A program made the position numbers and the translations under genes. The notes beneath the pieces are model-generated. The model ran no database searches and was not told the origin of the DNA. It saw only the letters and a list, made by a program, of their open reading frames with translations. Shown here in pieces: positions 16,080-21,797 of a stretch of 23,032 nucleotides of DNA. Source of the DNA: Actinomycetes bacterium (GTDB lineage Bacteria > Actinomycetota > Actinomycetes > Actinomycetales > Microbacteriaceae); contig JAEYZI010000101.1 of NCBI GenBank assembly GCA_023428065.1, positions 1-23,032 of the forward strand, written 5' to 3'. Every line of letters starts with the position of its first letter. The first letter of the stretch is position 1.

Positions 16080-17459
16080 TCAGATCCGATCGAAGTAGCG
16101 GCGGAGCTCCCAGTCGGTCACCGCGGCCTGGGCGGTCGTCCACTCGTGCTCCGCCATGACGCGGTAGTGCGAGGCGTCCGACTCGCCGAGGAGCGCCGTG
16201 ACGAACTCCGACTCGCCGAAATCGCGCGCCGCCTCGAGCAGGGTCGTCGCGACCTTGACCCCCGCGTCGCCGTTGTAGGCGTTGCCCGTGCTCATGGCCG
16301 GCGGCTCCAGTCGACGCGCGACGCCGTCGCGCACGGAGGCGAACAGGCCCGCGAGGGTGAGGTACGGGTTCGTGTCGGCGCCGGGGATGCGGAACTCGAA
16401 GCGCAGCGACTTCGGCGCGTGGCCGACGACGCGCACGGTGCACGAGCGGTTGGCGATGCCCCACGTGCGCCCGAAGCCGGCCACATCCTGCGAGTTGGAA
16501 CGCACGTAGGAGTTGATGGTCGGCGCGTACCAGAGCATGAACTCCGGCAGGTGCTCGAGCACGCCCGCGACGGCGTGGCGCATCGTGTCGCTGAAGTGGT
16601 GCTCGGCCGAGTCGGCCCAGAGCGCGGGCGCGCCCGACGCGTCGAGGAACGAGCAGTGCACGTGGCACGAGGAGCCCGCCTGGTCGCCCAGCGGCTTCGC
16701 CATGAAGGTGACGCTCATGCCGGCCCGCGTGGCCGAGTCCCGCACGGCCATCTTGTAGAGCGCGTGACGGTCCGCCATCTCGAGCGCCTCGCCGTAGACG
16801 AAGGTCATCTCCCACTGGCCCGTGCCCCACTCGTTCTGGGCGGCCTCCACGAGGATGCCGCTCGCCTTGAGGTCGGCGCGCAGCTTCTGGAAGAAGGGCT
16901 CGTAGGTGTTGCCCTCCTGCAGCATGAAGTCGCTCGGGTACAGCGTCGTCGGCTCGAGCTCCTCGCGGAAGCCCGACTTGCGCAGCGAGCGCGGGTTGTT
17001 CTCGAAGAGGTAGAACTCGAGCTCGGTGCCGACCTGCGGCGTGAGGCCCTGCTCCGCGAGGGCGGCGAGCTGGCGCTTGAGGATGACACGCGGCGAGAGC
17101 GAGAGCTGCTCCCCCGTCACCGGGTCCTCCGGGTCGCCGAAGACGACCGCGACGCCGTCGAGCCACGCGGCGCGGCGCAGCGTCGACAGGTCGGGGCGCA
17201 GCAGCACGTCGGGGGCGCCGTTGTCCATGCTGCACACGGCGAGCTTGCCGGCGTCGATGAGGTCGAACGACTGGTCGACGTCCCACGCCCACGCGCACGT
17301 GCAGATCTCGAGGCCCGTGTCGGCGATCTGGGTGAAGATCTCGACGGGGACGCGGCGTCCCGCGAGACGGCCCGAGACATCCGGGGTCACGACCATGACG
17401 GTCGTGATGCCCGCGGCCTCGAGCTCGTCGACGGACAGGAAGCCTTCGCGCTTGGTCAC
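16080..17459 (-). CDS. Glutamine-synthetase-family gamma-glutamyl-amine ligase (PuuA/GlnA3/GlnA4-like)
   Basis: The protein has 459 residues with the GS catalytic architecture: a short beta-grasp N-terminus (VVTPDVSGRLAGRRV), GTELEFYLFEN and EWGTGQWEMTF metal ligands, SSCHVHCSF in the ATP/metal region, and NRSCTVRV with RFEFRIPGADTNPYL for glutamate binding. The housekeeping-GS segment with the KRL motif reads INSYVRSNS here and there is no adenylylation-loop Tyr motif. That places it with ligases that join glutamate to an amine (PuuA for putrescine, Streptomyces GlnA3 for polyamines, GlnA4 for ethanolamine). The start is GTG at 17459, with GAAGGAA at 17468-17474 as Shine-Dalgarno. It lies between the SDR (30-base gap) and the aldehyde dehydrogenase (one base). 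Which amine it takes is unknown. Confidence 0.93.
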   Translation of the reverse strand: MTKREGFLSVDELEAAGITTVMVVTPDVSGRLAGRRVPVEIFTQIADTGLEICTCAWAWDVDQSFDLIDAGKLAVCSMDNGAPDVLLRPDLSTLRRAAWLDGVAVVFGDPEDPVTGEQLSLSPRVILKRQLAALAEQGLTPQVGTELEFYLFENNPRSLRKSGFREELEPTTLYPSDFMLQEGNTYEPFFQKLRADLKASGILVEAAQNEWGTGQWEMTFVYGEALEMADRHALYKMAVRDSATRAGMSVTFMAKPLGDQAGSSCHVHCSFLDASGAPALWADSAEHHFSDTMRHAVAGVLEHLPEFMLWYAPTINSYVRSNSQDVAGFGRTWGIANRSCTVRVVGHAPKSLRFEFRIPGADTNPYLTLAGLFASVRDGVARRLEPPAMSTGNAYNGDAGVKVATTLLEAARDFGESEFVTALLGESDASHYRVMAEHEWTTAQAAVTDWELRRYFDRI

Positions 17460-17489
17460 TTCGGTTGTTCCTTCACTCTCGGGTAGAGG

Positions 17490-18260
17490 TCAGCGGGTCA
17501 GCCAGCCGCCGTCGACGGGCAGCTGCACGCCGTCGATCCAGCTCGCCTCGTCGGAGAGCAGCCACGACACCGCGGAGGCGATGTCGGCGGGCTGACCGAC
17601 GCGCTTGACGAGCAGGCGCTGACCGAGGAACTCCATCGCCTCGGGGCTCGTGACGCCCTCGAGGTCGAAGAAGTTGGTGGCGATGGGGCCGGGGGCGACG
17701 CAGTTGACGCGGATGTTGCGGTCGGCGAGCTCGACCGCGAGCGCCTTCGTGAGCATCGGCACGCCGCCCTTGCTCGCGTTGTAGTGCGGCTGCGCGGTGC
17801 TGCCGCTCGTGACGACGACGAGCGCCTCGACCGTCGACAGGTTGACGATCGCGCCGCCACCGGCCGCGGCGATGTGGGGCGCGAGCGTCTGGGCGACGAG
17901 GAACTGCCCCTTGAGGTTGATGTCGACCACGAAGTCCCAGGCGTCCTCGGTGAGGGTGTCGAAGGAGTGGGGGGTCACGACGCCCGCGTTGTTGACGAGC
18001 AGGTGCACGGCGCCGAAGGCCTCGACGGCCCTCTCGGCGGCGGCGGCGATCTGCGCCTTGTCGCGCACGTCGACCTGCGCGGCGATCGCCTCGCCTCCCG
18101 CCTCCACGATGAGGGCGACCGTCTCCTCGGCCGCCGCGAGGTTCACGTCGGTGACGACCATGCGCGCTCCCTCGCCCGCGAGACGCAGAGCCGTCTCGCG
18201 CCCGATGCCGGAACCGCCGCCCGTGATGAAGCCGACCTTGCCCTCATGCCGCCTGGTCAT
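17490..18260 (-). CDS. NAD-type short-chain dehydrogenase/reductase
   Basis: This classical SDR has 256 residues: TGGGSGIG at 13-20, NNAG at 90-93 and the catalytic tetrad N115, S142, Y160, K164. Asp38 ends the second strand (VVTDVN), which favours NAD(H) and so an oxidising role. The Ser-Tyr distance is about four residues longer than usual because of an insert (VVVTSGSTAQPH). The ATG at 18260 has AGGAGG nine bases upstream and lies inside the end of the hydrolase gene, giving a 17-base overlap. In this operon it occupies the step taken by the FAD oxidase PuuB in E. coli, so it probably oxidises a gamma-glutamylated amino alcohol to the aldehyde. The substrate is inferred from context. Confidence 0.92.
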   Translation of the reverse strand: MTRRHEGKVGFITGGGSGIGRETALRLAGEGARMVVTDVNLAAAEETVALIVEAGGEAIAAQVDVRDKAQIAAAAERAVEAFGAVHLLVNNAGVVTPHSFDTLTEDAWDFVVDINLKGQFLVAQTLAPHIAAAGGGAIVNLSTVEALVVVTSGSTAQPHYNASKGGVPMLTKALAVELADRNIRVNCVAPGPIATNFFDLEGVTSPEAMEFLGQRLLVKRVGQPADIASAVSWLLSDEASWIDGVQLPVDGGWLTR

Positions 18261-19014
18261 CGTCCTCGTCCTCCTGGATCTCGTTCGCGGCGGACCCTGC
18301 GCCCGTCGCCATCTGCACGACCCACTCGAAGAGCGGGTCGCCGTCGAAGGTCTCGGGGTGCCACTGCACTCCGACGATCCTTCCGTCTGCATGCTGAATG
18401 GCCTCTGGGGTGCCGTCGTCGGCCCACCCGACGACGCGGATCCCGTCTCCGGGGGCGTCGACGGCCTGGTGATGGAAAGAGTTGACCCCGAGGCGCGTGG
18501 CGCCGAGGGCGGTCGCGTGCACCGAGTCGGCCTCGAGCCGCACCTCGTGGGTGCGCTCGGCACGCCCGGCGAGCGGCGGCAGGTGCACGGGCCCGAGCTC
18601 GCCGCCGAGGTGCTGGGTGAGCGTGCCGCCGAAGGCGACGTTGATCACCTGGTGGCCGCGGCACACGCCGAGCACGGGGATGCCCCGCTCGTGGGCGAGA
18701 CGCACCGCGGCCAGCTCGAGGTCGTCCCGCAGGGCGGAGCAGGGCCCGGTCTCGGGCGCCTGCTCCGCGCCGTAGCGCGCCGGGTCGACGTCTTCGCCGC
18801 CGGCGATCACGAGCGCGTCGAGCCGCGGCAGGATCTCGGCGATGTCGACATCGAGCGGGATGTAGACGGGCACGCCGCCGGCTCGCGCGACGCTCGTGGC
18901 GTAGTCGGCGAAGTACACGTCGAGGGGGGCGTCGGCGAAGCCGAGCGGGGCGCCCATGAGGGATGCGGGGCGCCGCCGCCCGGTGATGCCGACGAGCGGG
19001 GCGGCGGAGCTCAC
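18244..19014 (-). CDS. Class I glutamine amidotransferase-like gamma-glutamyl hydrolase (PuuD-like)
   Basis: The protein has 256 residues (E. coli PuuD has 254). The class-I GATase triad is complete: nucleophile C118 in LGVCRGHQ, H219 and E221 in VQWHPE. The AGGEDVDPARYG segment at 71-82 is typical of the peptidase C26/PuuD group rather than of ammonia-channelling amidotransferases. It would release glutamate from a gamma-glutamyl intermediate, the last step of the route. The start is GTG at 19014 with a four-base GTGA overlap on the permease stop; the open frame continues further upstream only as permease antiframe. An acidic tail (EDEDDD) is encoded by the bases that also carry the SDR Shine-Dalgarno and start, and may simply reflect that overlap. 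Confidence 0.92.
   Translation of the reverse strand: MSSAAPLVGITGRRRPASLMGAPLGFADAPLDVYFADYATSVARAGGVPVYIPLDVDIAEILPRLDALVIAGGEDVDPARYGAEQAPETGPCSALRDDLELAAVRLAHERGIPVLGVCRGHQVINVAFGGTLTQHLGGELGPVHLPPLAGRAERTHEVRLEADSVHATALGATRLGVNSFHHQAVDAPGDGIRVVGWADDGTPEAIQHADGRIVGVQWHPETFDGDPLFEWVVQMATGAGSAANEIQEDEDDDQAA
18270..18275 (-). promoter_or_regulatory. Shine-Dalgarno of the SDR gene inside the hydrolase gene
   Basis: AGGAGG on the minus strand, nine bases before the ATG at 18260, lies within the last codons of the hydrolase and fixes the SDR start despite the 17-base gene overlap. Confidence 0.7.
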
Positions 19015-20504
19015 GTCGCGGCGACCTCCTCGACCTCGGCCGGGTCGGCCGCGGTGACGGCGGTGATGTTCTCGTACACCGGCGACTTGCGCGCCCGCAG
19101 CACGAGCGCCTGCGTCACGCCGACCACGGGACCCGCGAGCACGACGATGAGCAGCACCGTCGACAGGAGGCCCCACGCGGGTTCGCCGGCGTCATTCACG
19201 TCGCCGACGAGCAGCGGGAAGTTGGTGGCGATGAGCACCGCCGACACGACGAGGCCGATGAAGCCGAGGCCGGGGGCGACGACCGTGCGCCACGGGTTGC
19301 GCTCGACCTTGGTGCGGGCGAAGAACGTGATGACGGCGAGGCACGTGGAGGCCATGAGCACGACGATCGCGAGGGTCGCGACACCGGCGAACCACGTGAA
19401 GGCGTTGATCGGGCCCATGCCGCTCAGCAGCACGATGAGCATGAGCACGGTCGCGGTACCCGCCTGCACGAGCGACGAGACGTGCGGCGAGGAGTGCTTC
19501 GCGTGCACCGAGGCGAGCTTGCCGGGGAGCACGCCGAGGCGTCCGAGCGAGTACTGGTAACGCGTGATGACGTTGTGCAGCGAGAGCACGCAGGCGAACA
19601 TGCTGCCGAGGAAGAGCACCGCGATGACGACGGCGCCGACGGTGCCGAGGTACTCGCTCGTGATGACGGCGAGGTCGGTGAGCTCACCCGCGGCGTTCAT
19701 CTCGAGGAGCTTCTGGGGGCCGACGCCGTTGAGCATCGCCCAGCCTGCGACGAGGTAGAAGAGCCCGATGATGATGGCGGACGAGTACGTGGCGACCGCG
19801 ATCGTGCGGTTCGGGTTGCGCACCTCACTGCGGTACACGACGGTCGACTCGAAGCCGATGAACGACGCGATCGCGAACATGAGCCCGAGCGCAGGAGCAC
19901 CGGAGAGGATGTTCTCGAGCACGAAGGTCTCGAAGGTGAGGCCCTCGGCGCCGCCGCGGATGGCGACGGCGATCGCGAGCAGCAGCACGATGCCGATCTC
20001 GGTGAGGAGCACGAAGACGAGCACCTTCGAGCTCAGTTCGATGTGACGGTAGCCGAGGAAGCCGACGACGGCGATCGAGGCGAGGGTGAAGATCCACCAG
20101 GGCAGCTCGGGCCCGCCGAGGTGCACGATGTTGTTGCTGATGGAGTAGCCGAGGAAGCTGAAGACGGCGCACTGCACGGTCGTGTAGCAGATGAGCGCGA
20201 GGTAGGCGGCGCCGGATCCGGGCACGCGGCCGAGACCGTGGCTGATGTAGGTGAAGAACGCGCCGGCGTCGGGCAGGTGGCGGCTCATGGCGACGAGGCC
20301 CACCGAGAAGAGCAGCAGGATCGCGGTCGCGACGAGGAACATGACGGGGAAGCCGATGCCGTTGCCGGCGATGAAGCCGACGGGCATGATGCCGCCGACG
20401 ACGGTGAGCGGTGCTGCGGCGGCGATCACCATGAAGGTCACGGAGAGGGCGCCGAGCGAGCCGGTGAGTCGCGGCGTCTTTGCCGCGGTTTCGGGTGTGG
20501 TCAT
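19011..20504 (-). CDS. APC-family amino acid/polyamine permease
   Basis: This is a 497-residue integral membrane transporter with about 12 helices. It begins TGSLGALSVTFMVIAAAAPLTVVGG, the helix-1 pattern of the APC superfamily. SFIGFESTVVYRSEVRNPNRTI (middle) is the conserved loop after helix 6 that in this family reads GFE...E..NP.R. Uptake of the amine degraded by the downstream enzymes is the likely role, as for PuuP. A TTG at 20510 is in frame, but AAAGGA at 20511-20516 gives six-base spacing only to the ATG at 20504. It is the first gene of the operon; the GTGA at its end couples it to the hydrolase. The promoter region carries an imperfect palindrome and CATTAG repeats. Confidence 0.92.
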   Translation of the reverse strand: MTTPETAAKTPRLTGSLGALSVTFMVIAAAAPLTVVGGIMPVGFIAGNGIGFPVMFLVATAILLLFSVGLVAMSRHLPDAGAFFTYISHGLGRVPGSGAAYLALICYTTVQCAVFSFLGYSISNNIVHLGGPELPWWIFTLASIAVVGFLGYRHIELSSKVLVFVLLTEIGIVLLLAIAVAIRGGAEGLTFETFVLENILSGAPALGLMFAIASFIGFESTVVYRSEVRNPNRTIAVATYSSAIIIGLFYLVAGWAMLNGVGPQKLLEMNAAGELTDLAVITSEYLGTVGAVVIAVLFLGSMFACVLSLHNVITRYQYSLGRLGVLPGKLASVHAKHSSPHVSSLVQAGTATVLMLIVLLSGMGPINAFTWFAGVATLAIVVLMASTCLAVITFFARTKVERNPWRTVVAPGLGFIGLVVSAVLIATNFPLLVGDVNDAGEPAWGLLSTVLLIVVLAGPVVGVTQALVLRARKSPVYENITAVTAADPAEVEEVAAT

Positions 20505-20520
20505 AGCCAATCCTTTCGAT

Positions 20521-20539
20521 TGGTCTACACATTAGGCCA
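20521..20539. promoter_or_regulatory. Imperfect palindrome TGGTCTA-N5-TAGGCCA at the amine operon promoter
   Basis: A 7-5-7 inverted repeat with one mismatch lies 16 bases upstream of the permease ATG and spans a possible -10 (TAATGT on the minus strand, 20529-20534). TGGTC...GGCCA resembles the GGT/ACC half-sites used by FadR/FCD regulators, so it is a plausible target for the regulator at 13872-14600. The link is inferred. Confidence 0.45.
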
Positions 20540-20551
20540 TTAGTCCATTAG
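20530..20551. repeat. Three CATTAG repeats at an exact 8-bp period
   Basis: CATTAG occurs at 20530-20535, 20538-20543 and 20546-20551, separated by two bases each time. The first copy overlaps the palindrome at 20521 and the -10 region of the permease operon. I noticed no other CATTAG cluster elsewhere in this GC-rich window. Confidence 0.7.
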
Positions 20552-20622
20552 CCCCCGCATCCGCTCGTTACCGCCGTGTAAAACCTCGCTCGGACCCGTC
20601 GGATCCCCCGCCGCGCGCACGA

Positions 20623-20663
20623 CGAAGCGCCCCGCGCCGATCGGGATCGGGCGGGGCGCTTCG
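20623..20663 (-). terminator. Strong hairpin terminator after nrdB
   Basis: CGAAGCGCCCCGC (20623-20635) pairs fully with GCGGGGCGCTTCG (20651-20663). A further inner stem, CCGATC/GATCGG, follows after one bulged G. It starts 16 bases after the nrdB stop. There is no T-run. It separates the RNR operon from the permease operon, which is read in the same direction. Confidence 0.75.
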
Positions 20664-20679
20664 GTGACGCGCGGGCGGG

Positions 20680-21681
20680 CTACTCCTTCGGGCGGTCGCC
20701 CGTCGAGGCCTTCGCGTTCGCCTCGTAGGAGGTGTTCGTCGACTCGAAGAAGTTGACGAGCTCGAGGGTGTCGTTCGCCGTCGCCATCCACTTCGCCGGG
20801 TTGACGACGTTGTAGTGGGTGCCGAAGCCGAGCTCCTCGAGGCGGCGGTCGGCGAGATACTTCACGTACTGGTTGATGTAGTTCGCGTTGAGGCCGAGGA
20901 TGCCGTTCGGCAGGAGGTCGTTGTTGTACTCCTCCTCCATCTCGACGGCGTCGAGGATCATCTGCTTGATCTCGGCCGCGAACTCCGGCGTCTGCAGGTC
21001 GGGGTTCTCGTCGAGCACCGTGAGGATGAGGTTGATGCCGAACTTGAGGTGCAGCGACTCGTCGCGCACGATCCAGTCCACGAGCGAGCCGAAGTTGCGC
21101 AGCAGGTTCCGCTGACGGAACGAGAGCGCCACCATGAAGCCCGAGTAGAACCAGATGCCCTCGAGGATGATGTTGTAGGCGATCAGGTTGCGGATGAAGT
21201 CCTGCTTGCCCGCCGTCGTCGTGATGTCGAGGGTCTCCTCCGTCATCCGCTTGATGAACTTGACCTCGAACTCCTCCTTGCGCGCCATCGACGGGATGTC
21301 GACGTGCGAGTTGTAGGCCTCGTTGCGGTCGATCGGGAACGTCTCGAGCACGTACTCGAACGACATGCAGTGGTTGGCCTCCTCCCACATCTGCTTCGCG
21401 AGGTAGAGGTGCGCCTCGGGGGCGTTGACGTACGGGTACACGCCGAAGGCGAGGGCCTTGTTGACGAGCAGCTCGTTGGGGTTGAAGTACGAGATGAGGA
21501 AGGTGACCGCGTGGCGCTCCTCGTCGGTCATCTTCTTGAAGTCGGCGAGGTCCTCGCCGAGCTGGATCTCGTTGGGGAACCAGGTGTTGGCGACCGCCTG
21601 GTCGTAGAGGTCCATCGCCCACTGATAGGTGATGGGCTTGAGGAGGAGTCCTTCCTGGACCCCGGTGCCGAGGATGGGCAT
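20680..21681 (-). CDS. nrdB: Ribonucleotide reductase beta subunit, class Ic-like (Phe at radical Tyr site)
   Basis: NrdB has 333 residues and supplies the oxidant that starts reduction of ribonucleotides in NrdA. All six metal ligands are present: E70, E101, H104, E174, E208 and H211. Each lies exactly 19 residues before its counterpart in Chlamydia trachomatis R2 (E89, E120, H123, E193, E227, H230). The residue four after the first His, Tyr122 in E. coli, is F108, matching chlamydial F127. Y110 and the C-terminal radical-transfer Y319 also fit (Y129, Y338). The first ligand is Glu, not Asp. A Mn(IV)/Fe(III) class Ic cofactor is therefore predicted. The ATG has GAAGGA 11 bases upstream. It is the third gene of the operon, 35 bases after the CESCQ micro-ORF. 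Confidence 0.95.
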   Translation of the reverse strand: MPILGTGVQEGLLLKPITYQWAMDLYDQAVANTWFPNEIQLGEDLADFKKMTDEERHAVTFLISYFNPNELLVNKALAFGVYPYVNAPEAHLYLAKQMWEEANHCMSFEYVLETFPIDRNEAYNSHVDIPSMARKEEFEVKFIKRMTEETLDITTTAGKQDFIRNLIAYNIILEGIWFYSGFMVALSFRQRNLLRNFGSLVDWIVRDESLHLKFGINLILTVLDENPDLQTPEFAAEIKQMILDAVEMEEEYNNDLLPNGILGLNANYINQYVKYLADRRLEELGFGTHYNVVNPAKWMATANDTLELVNFFESTNTSYEANAKASTGDRPKE

Positions 21682-21716
21682 GTCGTGTTCAGTCCTTCAG
21701 TTGCAGGGGAGGCGGG

Positions 21717-21797
21717 TCACTGGCAGCTCTCGCACTGCAGTTCGTCCATGGGGTCGACGGGCACGCTGTACTCGTCGACGGCGGTGTAGCCGTTCAT
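21717..21797 (-). CDS. 26-residue micro-ORF ending CESCQ between nrdA and nrdB (candidate detached NrdA redox tail)
   Basis: This 26-codon frame starts at ATG 21797 and stops at 21717. It is acidic and tail-like, with two Tyr and VPVDPMDEL, and ends DELQCESCQ, a CxxC pair at the very C-terminus. Class I NrdA proteins normally end in such a cysteine pair, which re-reduces the active site, but the nrdA frame here ends without one. Evidence for separate translation: GGAGG at 21804-21808, six bases before the ATG, and a four-base ATGA overlap with the nrdA stop. I see no slippery heptamer for a -1 frameshift. The alternative is one NrdA protein split by a sequencing or real indel. A coding function for this frame is likely; its separate existence is less certain. 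Confidence 0.62.
   Translation of the reverse strand: MNGYTAVDEYSVPVDPMDELQCESCQ

Noticed and set aside
14696..17486. Long plus-strand open frames (487 and 623 codons) opposite the aldehyde dehydrogenase and ligase genes
   Set aside because: No family motifs and biased composition; the minus-strand genes have complete catalytic residues and tight operon spacing.
20680..21681. NrdB could be an R2-like ligand-binding oxidase (R2lox), which also lacks the radical Tyr
   Set aside because: It is in an operon with nrdA, keeps the C-terminal radical-transfer Tyr (Y319), and matches chlamydial R2c spacing throughout.
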